From NCBI RefSeq assembly GCF_028690125.1, contig NZ_JAQVBV010000038.1:1-48253 (forward strand): a stretch of DNA of 48,253 bases, in the 5' to 3' direction. Of this stretch, positions 23,778-32,297 are shown in pieces; position 1 is the first letter of the stretch; every line of letters begins with the position of its first letter. The stretch comes from Bacteroides sp. (GTDB taxonomy: Bacteria > Bacteroidota > Bacteroidia > Bacteroidales > Bacteroidaceae). The position numbers and the translations under genes are program-made. Under the pieces are notes generated by a model. It had not been told where the DNA came from. It ran no database searches and saw nothing but the letters and a program-made list of their open reading frames with translations.

Positions 23778-23879
23778 ATGAAAAAACAATTTTGGAAGAA
23801 TATTCTTCAGTTTATCGTGACCATTGCAACATCCGTCATTTCGGCTTTAGGAGTAACATCCTGTTCAGCAAGTCTATAA
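23778..23879 (+). CDS. 33-residue 'smalltalk'-type microprotein
   Basis: The frame ATG at 23778 to TAA at 23879 encodes 33 residues: a basic N-terminus (MKKQFWKNILQ), one hydrophobic helix (FIVTIATSVISALGVTS) and a cysteine in TSCSASL near the end. I recognise it as the small protein that database pipelines call smalltalk protein, conserved between HU-like and amidase genes in Bacteroides. The C-terminal TSCSAS resembles a lipobox with nothing after it, so it could be a tiny lipoprotein or signal-peptide-like peptide. Function is unknown. It is followed 10 bp later by the amidase. Confidence 0.75.
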   Translation: MKKQFWKNILQFIVTIATSVISALGVTSCSASL

Positions 23880-23889
23880 AAAAAGATTT

Positions 23890-24333
23890 ATGGAAACACC
23901 CAAAGAAGAGTATCTGCCACGGGAGATCAAGTTGTTGGTGATTCATTGCAGCGCGACACGCTGCAATGTCTCCTTCACTGTAGAACAATTAAGGGAATGT
24001 CATCTCCAACGCGGATTCAAGGATATCGGATATCATTTCTATATCACGCGTGACGGAGAGCTGCATCATTGCCGCCCTGTGACAGAACCGGGCGCCCATG
24101 TGAGAGGATTCAACCGGCACAGTATTGGAATTTGTTATGAAGGAGGACTCAATGAAGAAGGACGTCCTGCAGATACAAGGACTCAGGCACAGCGCTTTGC
24201 CCTGATCGATCTGCTGACGATTCTCAAACACCAGTATCCGGAAGCGCAAATCGCAGGACACTATCAGTTAAGTGCTGATATACATAAGGCTTGTCCGGTA
24301 TTTGATGCGAGAAAAGAATATGCGGAAATATAA
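23890..24333 (+). CDS. N-acetylmuramoyl-L-alanine amidase (T7 lysozyme/PGRP fold)
   Basis: A 147-residue single-domain amidase_2 enzyme that cleaves the bond between muramic acid and L-alanine in peptidoglycan. Zinc-site candidates are H19 (LLVIHCSATR), H124 (GHYQLS) and C135 (KACPVFDAR). GYHFYITRDGELHHCRP and NRHSIGICYEGG are standard family blocks. It has no signal peptide of its own, so export would need a holin-like route or the neighbouring microprotein; this is speculation. It is about the size of phage T7 lysozyme, which fits a phage-derived origin. It ends the plus-strand cassette and is followed by a strong terminator. Confidence 0.9.
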   Translation: METPKEEYLPREIKLLVIHCSATRCNVSFTVEQLRECHLQRGFKDIGYHFYITRDGELHHCRPVTEPGAHVRGFNRHSIGICYEGGLNEEGRPADTRTQAQRFALIDLLTILKHQYPEAQIAGHYQLSADIHKACPVFDARKEYAEI

Positions 24334-24355
24334 TCTTGTAAGCAGACTTAAAATA

Positions 24356-24392
24356 ATTACGGGAGACAGCGAAAATGCTGCCTCCCGTAGTT
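24356..24392. terminator. Bidirectional terminator between the amidase and the capsule operon
   Basis: TACGGGAG and CAGC pair with GCTG and CTCCCGTA around a GAAAAT loop, with AATTA and TTATTT flanks. It ends the amidase transcript on the plus strand and, being T-rich on the other side too, the capsule operon on the minus strand. Confidence 0.75.
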
Positions 24393-24433
24393 ATTTATGA
24401 TTATTCCCAACTTATGATCATCTCCATTCATTT

Positions 24434-24667
24434 CTAAAAATCTCCGGGTTTTCCCAGATAATAAGCTATCAAACGAACTTCCCTCACAGAAAAGGCTTTC
24501 GTTTTAGGATGAAAGTCTGTAGACACGATCTCATCCATCAAAGGCCTGCAGCGACGCATCCAGCGACGAAGTTTATCAACCGAAGCACGGACACTTATAT
24601 CGGGAAAATACATTTGGGCAAGTTCTTGTTTGTTGTAGCATTTCACTACAAAATCTGATTGGTTCAT
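24434..24667 (-). CDS. DUF4248 family protein
   Basis: A 77-residue protein that I recognise as DUF4248 from KCYNKQELAQMYFPDISVRA followed by DKLRRWMRRCRPLMDEI. The first part resembles the start of helix-turn-helix or excisionase-like proteins (ELAQMYFP then a basic helix), so a small DNA-binding role is possible. It is the last gene on the capsule strand, 45 bp after the initiating transferase gene, with the bidirectional terminator just beyond it. Members are regularly found between capsule genes and the VirE/HU/amidase cassette in Bacteroides. Function is not known. Confidence 0.75.
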   Translation of the reverse strand: MNQSDFVVKCYNKQELAQMYFPDISVRASVDKLRRWMRRCRPLMDEIVSTDFHPKTKAFSVREVRLIAYYLGKPGDF

Positions 24668-24712
24668 TGTATCTTTATAGTTGAATTATATGCTATAAAG
24701 GTACAAAATAAA

Positions 24713-25840
24713 TCACTTATTTACAATACTTTTATGTGACATATTATTACTAAATTTCTGTCGTCTTATCCTACTCCACCAAAGATTAAGTCCAATCCAT
24801 GCCACAACATCTCCCATCAACATTAATGTATTATCTACGTAAGGCATTAACAAGATATTCACTCCACTAAACAAACATGAGATTAGTAAAATTATAAGCA
24901 TGGCTTTTCGAGCTGTAAATCCCATTGCCAAGAACTGGTGATGAATATGATTTTTATCTGGTTCGAAAGGACTCTTTCCATTACAGAAGCGAACAATAAC
25001 AACACGAACCACATCGAAAGCAGGAACGATAAGTGTACTGAAAGCTATCACAAAAGCACCTTGTGTAACAGGTACATACTCTGTATTCTGGCTATATTTA
25101 ATAGCTAGAAAGCTCAATACATACCCAAGTGTTAAGCTTCCTGTATCTCCCATAAATATCTTTCGAGCATGTTCTGCACTACCAAATACATTATAATAAA
25201 AGAAAGGGACTAATACCCCGAAAGTACTAAAAGCAAGCATACTGTAAATCCATAATCCCTCTTCAATAAAAAGGAAGCCAAAAACCAGAAGAGATACACT
25301 ACTTAATCCGGAAGCAAGACCATCTATCCCGTCAATCAGATTAATTGCATTTGTAATAAATACGATGGTCAATATTGTAAAAGGTACACCAAACCATGCA
25401 GACACCATACCTACTCCAAACAACCCATAAAAATCATTTACCCAAAGTCCTGCAACAGGAAATAAACTGGCACAAATAATTTGAATAACAAATTTCTGAC
25501 GATACCGAACTCCTACTAAATCATCGGCAATACCAGTTAGATATAAAAGAACCAACCCACAAACTAATACTAGGAATTCTGGCAAAACATATAATGCCAG
25601 CATATTAGATATTCCATATCCTGTTAATGTACGGATGGCAAGTACTGAACAGCATGAAAGTAGAATTGTCGGAAAAAAAGAGACCCCGCCTAATCTGGGA
25701 ATAGCACGTTTGTGGACTTTCCTCTCATCTGGAATATCAAACAATTTTTTACGAAATGATATTAACAAGATACGTGGAATGATAAGCCTGGCAACATAAG
25801 CAGAAATAGCAAAAGCTATTATTATAAAAACAATATTCAT
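24713..25840 (-). CDS. WecA/TagO-type undecaprenyl-phosphate sugar-1-phosphate transferase
   Basis: A 375-residue multi-spanning membrane enzyme of the MraY/WecA family that starts repeat-unit assembly by moving a sugar-1-phosphate (often GlcNAc-1-P) onto undecaprenyl phosphate. Motifs: DIPDERKVHKRAIPRLGGV near residue 36, the metal-binding NAINLIDGIDGLASGLS, the FMGDTGSLTLGYVLSFLAI motif and the cytoplasmic NHIHHQFLAMGFT HIHH histidine motif. About ten membrane helices. It is the most distal of the sugar genes in the operon, although it acts first. The length fits the family. The sugar specificity cannot be read from the sequence. Confidence 0.92.
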   Translation of the reverse strand: MNIVFIIIAFAISAYVARLIIPRILLISFRKKLFDIPDERKVHKRAIPRLGGVSFFPTILLSCCSVLAIRTLTGYGISNMLALYVLPEFLVLVCGLVLLYLTGIADDLVGVRYRQKFVIQIICASLFPVAGLWVNDFYGLFGVGMVSAWFGVPFTILTIVFITNAINLIDGIDGLASGLSSVSLLVFGFLFIEEGLWIYSMLAFSTFGVLVPFFYYNVFGSAEHARKIFMGDTGSLTLGYVLSFLAIKYSQNTEYVPVTQGAFVIAFSTLIVPAFDVVRVVIVRFCNGKSPFEPDKNHIHHQFLAMGFTARKAMLIILLISCLFSGVNILLMPYVDNTLMLMGDVVAWIGLNLWWSRIRRQKFSNNMSHKSIVNK

Positions 25841-25888
25841 AGTAACTATATTTTTATTCCCCTCAAAAACTTAGTATAATTTGAAAAC

Positions 25889-26704
25889 TCATCGAAGAAA
25901 CTTCTTATAAAGCAAAGCTCGAATGTAATTAGGCAACACTCTCACCATAAAACGAATCGTGATATTTCTAATAAATATTTGTAATGATATAAAACCAACA
26001 TGTCGCATCATATTTTGAAACCGTAATTCATCAAATGCATATTTACAACCTCCACGTCGTTTAAACATATCAGAAGAAAAACGAAAATACAGAAGACTCT
26101 CCTGAATATTATAAAATTTGGCACCATTCATCAACATTCTTATCCACAAATAATAATCTTCAAAAAGAGGAAAATGTAAATATCCACCTGATTTTATCAC
26201 AGCATTTTTCTTAAACATTACTACCGGATGATTAATCGGGCACCGACCTTTTGCATACTCAAATATATCTTTATGGAATTCGGGCAATTTCTTCACTGAT
26301 GATATATTTAATATATCCCCTTCAAATTCTTCTATCCAAGAACTAATTACGTCAATATCAGGATACTTTTCAAAAACAGCTATTTGTTTCTCAAAACGAT
26401 TAGGCTTGGCAATATCATCTGTATCCATACGAGCTACTAAGTCACATGAACAATGTTTCAAACCTTCATTTAAAGCCTTACCTAATCCTTGGTTTTTCAT
26501 TAGAGGTATAACCTTAAACACTGGATATTTTATAAGATATTCTGATATTACATTTTCCAATTCATCTGTTAAAGGCCCATCTTTAATCAAAATAACTTCA
26601 ACAGGTGCTAACGTTTGACAAAATATACTATCCAGACTTCGGCGTAAAAAATCAGGATTCTCTTTGTTATATAAAGAGAATAATACAGAAAAATCAAATG
26701 ACAT
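25889..26704 (-). CDS. GT2 family glycosyltransferase (AmsE-like)
   Basis: A 271-residue GT-A fold transferase. The nucleotide-sugar site is FSVLFSLYNKENPDFLRRSL then VILIKDGPLTDEL, and the DxD-type metal motif is ARMDTDDIAKPNRFEKQI. GRCPINHPVVMFKKNAV and FEDYYLWIRMLMNGAKF are blocks shared with AmsE/EpsE-like exopolysaccharide transferases. A short basic amphipathic C-terminus (IRFMVRVLPNYIRALLYKKF) may attach it to the membrane. It should add one sugar to the capsule repeat unit. It is AT-rich like the rest of the block, 48 bp upstream of the WecA-type gene on the transcript. Confidence 0.88.
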   Translation of the reverse strand: MSFDFSVLFSLYNKENPDFLRRSLDSIFCQTLAPVEVILIKDGPLTDELENVISEYLIKYPVFKVIPLMKNQGLGKALNEGLKHCSCDLVARMDTDDIAKPNRFEKQIAVFEKYPDIDVISSWIEEFEGDILNISSVKKLPEFHKDIFEYAKGRCPINHPVVMFKKNAVIKSGGYLHFPLFEDYYLWIRMLMNGAKFYNIQESLLYFRFSSDMFKRRGGCKYAFDELRFQNMMRHVGFISLQIFIRNITIRFMVRVLPNYIRALLYKKFLR

Positions 26705-26781
26705 TTAAGCAGTACTATTATTTATTATAAGATATCCGTAATATATTGAAATAAATTCCCAATTTGAACAGACACAAAAGA

Positions 26782-27876
26782 TCAACTATTTTTCAATATT
26801 TTATTATATACTTTCAGGTATTCATCAGCCATTTGTTCAATTGTAAAATGACCACATCTATCAATACAAAAGCTTTTCACCTCATTATAATACACTTCGC
26901 TCTGCATTAATTTAAGTATTTTATCAGCTAAATTTTGGCAATCCTTAGGAGCATATAACAATTCATCCCATCCTACTACAGATTTTAACCCTACTACATT
27001 AGAAGCCAATACTGGTAATCCGGCTAACATATATTCGACTATTGACAAACCAAATCCTTCCCAATTACTACACAGTACACCAAGATGTGCTATGCTAAGA
27101 ATATCAAATACATCATCACGAAATCCCGCAAAAAACACCCTTTTATCAAGTTTTAATATAGAAGCTAAATTTCGATTATATTCAAGTGTTTCACCAGATC
27201 CTACAAAAATAACATGAACGTTTTCAGGTAATAAGGGTAAAGTTCTAATTAAAGTTTCTTGATCTTTTTGAGCATCAAAACGAGCGACCATAACTAAAAT
27301 GAAATCATTCACCGAACAATTAAAATCTGAGATAGAGACAGTCTTTTTACTTCTTACTTGTTGCTCTATTCCATTATTTACTGTTGCTATCTTATCTTTA
27401 AATCTCTCTTCACCTAACCACCTTATTAACTCATAAGACGCATCACTACTTATTCCAATTATAGAATAATATCTTCTATAAAACCACTTATCCAAATACC
27501 GTGTATACTTGTACTTCCTCCTATTATTCCAAGTATTATGTTCAGTTGTTATTAATTGCTTTTTATGTTTACCTAATGAAATGTTAGCCAATACAGCATA
27601 AAGTTGCACTGGGAATAAATGAATATGTATAATATCATAAAATGGCAAATATCTTCTAATTAAAAAAATATTCCTCACATCATAAGGATTACAGAAATTT
27701 CCCACCAAAACTTTAACACCTAAATCTTCAAACTTTCTTTTTAAGTTTACATTATTCTGAGAGATAACTAAAATAGAAACTGAATGTCCTCGTTCCAATA
27801 AGACTTTCGAGAAAGAATACAACAATGTTTCAACTCCCCCTTCTGACAATCCGTTAGTAATATGTAAAATATTCAT
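26782..27876 (-). CDS. GT4 family glycosyltransferase
   Basis: A 364-residue GT-B fold glycosyltransferase group 1 enzyme. The N-terminus ITNGLSEGGVETLLYSFSK is the classic GGxE/xxL acceptor-side start. The C-terminal domain has VMVARFDAQKDQETLI, VHVIFVGSG and the sugar-nucleotide motif LCSNWEGFGLSIVEYMLAGL, with the E-x7-E glutamates. It is a retaining transferase expected to add a sugar to the lipid-linked repeat unit on the cytoplasmic side. It begins directly after the stop of the EpsG-like gene with no spacing, showing close coupling. Confidence 0.92.
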   Translation of the reverse strand: MNILHITNGLSEGGVETLLYSFSKVLLERGHSVSILVISQNNVNLKRKFEDLGVKVLVGNFCNPYDVRNIFLIRRYLPFYDIIHIHLFPVQLYAVLANISLGKHKKQLITTEHNTWNNRRKYKYTRYLDKWFYRRYYSIIGISSDASYELIRWLGEERFKDKIATVNNGIEQQVRSKKTVSISDFNCSVNDFILVMVARFDAQKDQETLIRTLPLLPENVHVIFVGSGETLEYNRNLASILKLDKRVFFAGFRDDVFDILSIAHLGVLCSNWEGFGLSIVEYMLAGLPVLASNVVGLKSVVGWDELLYAPKDCQNLADKILKLMQSEVYYNEVKSFCIDRCGHFTIEQMADEYLKVYNKILKNS

Positions 27877-29013
27877 TTATAAAAAAAAGAATTTATAAGG
27901 ATATACACCATTCCATTCAGGACGAAAACAGACAATCGTTAAATAATAAAAGATAGCAAAACAACAAAAAAATAGATTCCAATAAAAGTATTTCCTAATG
28001 TGTGTTTGTTTTATTAAGTACAATAAATTAGGAATATAAACAATCGAAAAAACAGTAAAGTATCTAGCTAAACGTCCTAATTGATTAAAATAAAAAGAAG
28101 CTACCCATATTAACAACCCCAACATTATTAACCAAAACATTTTTTCTCCATTGGCATAATCCAATTTAGACTCAAAATACTTTTTAGTAGTCTGTTTATT
28201 CAAAAGAGTGAATACTATAAAAATTAGTATAACCAATGCATTCAAAATTGAAGCCAATCTTACATTACCATCAGCATATACAGTATTTGCATAGTCTGCA
28301 TAGATTCCAATTGATCCAAAAGCCAATTGAACAAAATATTCAGCAAAAACATATACAAAAAAAATCAGAACAAAGGAATATAAAATATTTTGCCGGTTAA
28401 ACTTTATAAAATTTACAATATAGGCTATTGCAAAAAGCAAGGCTGTATAATGAAAAAGTCCGGCAATAATAATTAATAAAAAAAAAGCCTTTTTCCTTCG
28501 AGTAATAAGAAAATCATAAGCATACAAAACAAGTACCATTGCAATACTCTGCCTAGTCAGATTTATTGCTAAATCAAAATACTCAAATAAAAAGAAAAAA
28601 AGAACGCTGAGCCAGGTAATATAAGAGTATTTAAAAATAAAACGTGCATATCCATATAAAACAAATATAGACACTATCATAAAGAATACCTGAGGCGAAT
28701 GTGGAAACAAAAATCCAATAAACTTATTCAGTAAAACATAGCCCAATTCGTATCGGGAAGAAAAAAATATTTCAGAATTAGCTATTTCAAGATATAATTC
28801 ACTATAAGTTTCTGTATCAATACCAACAGATATATCTCTAAAAGCCATTAATATATAAAACAACAAGAAAGATAGAACCAAGAAAAACTTACTTCTACTT
28901 ATCAAAAAAGGAGTTCTAACCCTGCTGGACTCTACCAATATAGAATTGACAGTCGAGTAAGAAAACAAAGAGAAAATTAATAATAAAAGCAACAACAATA
29001 TCGCTGTCCACAT
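27877..29013 (-). CDS. EpsG/Wzy-like polysaccharide polymerase
   Basis: A 378-residue very hydrophobic protein with about ten membrane helices, and very AT-rich. The EpsG signature region is visible: FYILMAFRDISVGIDTETYS (an arginine and aspartates in the first periplasmic loop), followed by YELGYVLLNKFIGFL and later LTRQSIAMVLVLYAYDFL and AGLFHYTALLFAIAYI. These are the R-x-x-x-GxDT, E-x-G-Y and R-Q-x-x-A blocks of EpsG proteins. It is the only candidate polymerase in the locus, so it most likely joins repeat units at the periplasmic face, working with the flippase and Wzz-like regulator. Confidence 0.88.
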   Translation of the reverse strand: MWTAILLLLLLLIFSLFSYSTVNSILVESSRVRTPFLISRSKFFLVLSFLLFYILMAFRDISVGIDTETYSELYLEIANSEIFFSSRYELGYVLLNKFIGFLFPHSPQVFFMIVSIFVLYGYARFIFKYSYITWLSVLFFFLFEYFDLAINLTRQSIAMVLVLYAYDFLITRRKKAFFLLIIIAGLFHYTALLFAIAYIVNFIKFNRQNILYSFVLIFFVYVFAEYFVQLAFGSIGIYADYANTVYADGNVRLASILNALVILIFIVFTLLNKQTTKKYFESKLDYANGEKMFWLIMLGLLIWVASFYFNQLGRLARYFTVFSIVYIPNLLYLIKQTHIRKYFYWNLFFCCFAIFYYLTIVCFRPEWNGVYPYKFFFL

Positions 29014-29014
29014 T

Positions 29015-29983
29015 TTATCTACCTGAAATTTTTCTTAATATTATCAATACATTTAATGCTATATTGGGTGACAAATGCAACATTCCTATAATTGATCTAT
29101 TCAATGTTGATTTATCAAAAACAACCAATTTCCGAGACATCTTACTCAAAAAAGATAAAAAATCATCTCGATAGTCTTTATACATATCAGATGCAACTAA
29201 TCTAATACCTAGAATAACTAATGAGCTATATAATCTATCAAAATAACCATTCGTATCTAAACTGTTAAAATTATCGACAGATTCTATTACAGATTTTAAA
29301 TCTCTGTATTTTTTTTCACTTACACGCTGTATACTGGAACCACTTCTAATAAAATAATTATAGCAGATCAGAGGAATAAATTTCACTCTCTGAGCTTTTA
29401 ATAAAATGCGAGGAATAAGCTCTGCATCTTCAAATATAACTCCCTCTCTAAAAAAGAAAGAATTATCGAGTAAAAATTGCCTTCTAAACCAAAAAGCAGG
29501 AGAATAACAAGCATATCCAAAATGATTATTCAAAAAAGAAATACCTGATTCTACATCAGTTCCTTTCTGTTGAGATGTGTTATCTGAGCTATTTACATAA
29601 CAACGTCCATTAGCATCAATTCTTCTCCATTTGAACCATAAACAATCCAAGCTATTATTTGACACCTCCATATATAGTTTTTGAAATATTGAAGGCTCTA
29701 ACCAATCATCAGGATCGACATACCATACATATTCTCCCTTTGCAAGAGAAAGACCTCGATTACGAGCTACACTCTGCCCACTATTCTTTTGGGAATAAAC
29801 TTTTATATTACTATATTTTTCAGCAAACTCTTGTGCTATTAACAAACTAGAATCTGTAGAACCATCATCTATTATTATTATTTCATAATCTCCACACACT
29901 AAATCTTGTTCCAAACAAGAAAGTAGGCACTTATGTAAATATAGTTCTACATTAAAAACAGGTATAATTATGGACAACTTCAT
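29015..29983 (-). CDS. GT2 family glycosyltransferase
   Basis: A 322-residue GT-A family 2 transferase. It opens with KLSIIIPVFNVELYLHKCLL, then IIIIDDGSTDSSLLIA, and NSGQSVARNRGLSLAKGEYV followed by WYVDPDDWLEP with the DxD-type metal site. The C-terminal part is helical with basic stretches near the membrane. It is expected to add one sugar to the capsule repeat. It lies one base upstream of the EpsG-like gene on the transcript. Donor and acceptor cannot be determined. Confidence 0.92.
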   Translation of the reverse strand: MKLSIIIPVFNVELYLHKCLLSCLEQDLVCGDYEIIIIDDGSTDSSLLIAQEFAEKYSNIKVYSQKNSGQSVARNRGLSLAKGEYVWYVDPDDWLEPSIFQKLYMEVSNNSLDCLWFKWRRIDANGRCYVNSSDNTSQQKGTDVESGISFLNNHFGYACYSPAFWFRRQFLLDNSFFFREGVIFEDAELIPRILLKAQRVKFIPLICYNYFIRSGSSIQRVSEKKYRDLKSVIESVDNFNSLDTNGYFDRLYSSLVILGIRLVASDMYKDYRDDFLSFLSKMSRKLVVFDKSTLNRSIIGMLHLSPNIALNVLIILRKISGR

Positions 29984-30076
29984 TTTTATACTAAAATATA
30001 ATCATTATAAATACATCTCTATAAAATAAGAGATATTCCATCATTAATTTTCAGAGAGAAAATAAAAATTAATAAA

Positions 30077-31045
30077 TTAATTTGTAAGAATTGGCAGTAC
30101 TAATTTAAATATATTCAATGGAAAACTTGAAATAATTATTTTTACTCTAGTCCTACTAGACAACCCTTTTTTTAAAATATAACTAAACCCTATTGTATTT
30201 TTAACTAGGACATATTCCTCATTATTGATCCCTAAATCCACCATCTTTCTTTGGAGTGAAAATTTCTCATCAACCATATACTTAATCAGTTGATCACATT
30301 TCTGGAATAATACGCATTTTTCAATAAAACCCATTTTCAAAGAATAAATTTCAAAACAACTCCTATAACTTCTATTTGTATTTACAGGATCTGTCATTAT
30401 TGAGTTTTGTCGAATACGATACCTATATGTATTTGAAAAACAAATCTTCAAATTCTGACAATAATAGAAAAGGAAAAAAGACCATAGACTATCCTCATGA
30501 AGGATACCCTCACGAAACCATAATTCATGGCGCAAAAAGAAATCCTTCCGAACTAATTTATTCCAGGCCATTTCATATAAATGACGTGAAATAAATGCAT
30601 TAAATATATCTACTTGGTTATTATAATTGCTAATTTGAGTATTCAACTTAGGAACATTATCGCTTTCACCTATTAATTCAAAATCTCCCATCACGACATC
30701 CGGCGATTCGTTTTGGCAAGTCTTTAATAACGATTCAATAGTCTGTTCTGGTAAAAGATCATCTGAATCCAAGAAATATAAGTAATCTCCTGTAGCCTCC
30801 CTTACTCCTGTATTCCTAGCAGCCGATAAACCTTTATTCTCTTGATGATGTACTATTTTAAACTGAATATTGCCACGATAAGAAGATAACACTTGACGAA
30901 CTATTTTCATACTGTCATCTGGTGTATTATCATCTACTAGAATGCACTCAAATCCATCTTTATAGGTTTGATGAATAACTGAATATAAACATTCTGCTAT
31001 ATAGTCTTCTACTTTATATATAGGGATTATGATTGAAAATTTCAA
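30077..31045 (-). CDS. GT2 family glycosyltransferase
   Basis: A second 322-residue GT-A family 2 enzyme, related to but clearly different from its neighbour. Motifs are FSIIIPIYKVEDYIAECLYS, CILVDDNTPDDSMKIV, NKGLSAARNTGVREATGDYL and YFLDSDDLLPEQTIESL (DSD metal site), followed by EMAWNKLVRKDFF and ILHEDSLWSFFLFYY, common in capsule GT2 enzymes. It is separated from the next gene by 93 bp of AT-rich DNA without an ORF. Substrate unknown. Confidence 0.92.
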   Translation of the reverse strand: MKFSIIIPIYKVEDYIAECLYSVIHQTYKDGFECILVDDNTPDDSMKIVRQVLSSYRGNIQFKIVHHQENKGLSAARNTGVREATGDYLYFLDSDDLLPEQTIESLLKTCQNESPDVVMGDFELIGESDNVPKLNTQISNYNNQVDIFNAFISRHLYEMAWNKLVRKDFFLRHELWFREGILHEDSLWSFFLFYYCQNLKICFSNTYRYRIRQNSIMTDPVNTNRSYRSCFEIYSLKMGFIEKCVLFQKCDQLIKYMVDEKFSLQRKMVDLGINNEEYVLVKNTIGFSYILKKGLSSRTRVKIIISSFPLNIFKLVLPILTN

Positions 31046-31096
31046 AATCTAAAAATCGATTATAATAATTAATTAGATATCTCTAAATATCAAATA

Positions 31097-32296
31097 TTAA
31101 CGAAAGAGGAAACGTACCAATTTATAGTAAAGATTACCAATGGATGTCGTACATAAATTGCTTCCAAATTCAGATATAAGAAATTGTGGTAAATTTCTTT
31201 TTTCTGAATATCCCCATTTTTTTATTATATCATTAAACTCCATCTTTTTAAAATCAGTCCAAAAGTCCTCCCTTGTATGAGGTTCTTTCCACGGAGAAGA
31301 TAGACTTTTTTGACTAACTGAAATAGACTCAATGCTTCTTTCAAAATAAATTGTATCATTTTTTATTTCATCAAATATTTTCTTCCCTTTTGATGAATTT
31401 ACTAACAACATCGAAATTCCCTCATCTGTATCTTTATCTTGTTTACAAGATGCCTTATATCCCCAAAAATCACCAATTGTGACATCGCCCATACGATCCA
31501 TATTTGTATAATGACAATGATAACAAGACTTACGCAATATATTATCTCTTAAAAATAACCTCATATAAGGGTCCTTAAACCAACTCCCAATATAAACTTC
31601 ACCAGATTGAAATGTTGCTTTAGTATTAAACCAACACCAACTTTTTCTTTTATCGCGAAAAGAATAATTAATAAGAGAAGAATTATATTTTATTTCTAAC
31701 CATTCTTTATATTTTAGAAATACAGAAGGAGAAGGAACTCCATGACAAACAAAATCACATGTTATAAGATTTTCATAATCTTTATTTAGGTATCCATAAA
31801 GCCCTGCAATCTGACAAGGAGTCCCACTAAAAAGAACAAATTGTCCTTTCTTTAATAATATTTTCACCTTCTGGTAAGAATCTCCCACATCACTTTGTAA
31901 ATACTTAGATCCTCTCAACTTTATCAAATCCTCACTTCTATCTACCAAGATATGCGAAACTTTAAAATTTTGGTCAAAGGCAACACCAAATACAACTCCT
32001 CCTTTTCTCAAGATATATAAAGCTAGTTCTGAGAAAATACCTCCTGAGGAGCTTACTTTTCTAGTTACATTGTTACGACTCCATATAGCATATCCAAACT
32101 GTTCTGTTTTTGTCTTCTCTACTTTTTTTAGTATTGGACAACTTCTCTCACATAGTCCACAATCAACACATGCATCTGCAATCAATAAAGGTTCATAAAA
32201 TCCTTCTGCATTTACAGAAATTTTTAAAGCATTCTTAGGACATGAATTAACACATGCCAAACATCCAGTACATTCTACTAAGCTACATAGTTCCAT
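31097..32296 (-). CDS. F420-hydrogenase beta-subunit-like iron-sulfur protein of the capsule locus
   Basis: A 399-residue protein starting with two [4Fe-4S] ferredoxin motifs: CTGCLACVNSCPKNAL (residues about 9-24) and CVDCGLCERSCPIL (about 43-56). A coenzyme F420 hydrogenase/dehydrogenase beta-type domain follows with SSGGIFSELALYIL, LVLFSGTPCQIAGL-like FVLFSGTPCQIAGLYGYL and CDFVCHGVPSPSVFLKY. Bacteroides has no F420, so the name is structural only. In capsule loci such proteins are regularly paired with a polysaccharide pyruvyl transferase gene, which here starts 2 bp upstream on the transcript. A redox step on the sugar chain is possible but unproven. Confidence 0.88.
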   Translation of the reverse strand: MELCSLVECTGCLACVNSCPKNALKISVNAEGFYEPLLIADACVDCGLCERSCPILKKVEKTKTEQFGYAIWSRNNVTRKVSSSGGIFSELALYILRKGGVVFGVAFDQNFKVSHILVDRSEDLIKLRGSKYLQSDVGDSYQKVKILLKKGQFVLFSGTPCQIAGLYGYLNKDYENLITCDFVCHGVPSPSVFLKYKEWLEIKYNSSLINYSFRDKRKSWCWFNTKATFQSGEVYIGSWFKDPYMRLFLRDNILRKSCYHCHYTNMDRMGDVTIGDFWGYKASCKQDKDTDEGISMLLVNSSKGKKIFDEIKNDTIYFERSIESISVSQKSLSSPWKEPHTREDFWTDFKKMEFNDIIKKWGYSEKRNLPQFLISEFGSNLCTTSIGNLYYKLVRFLFR

Positions 32297-32297
32297 T

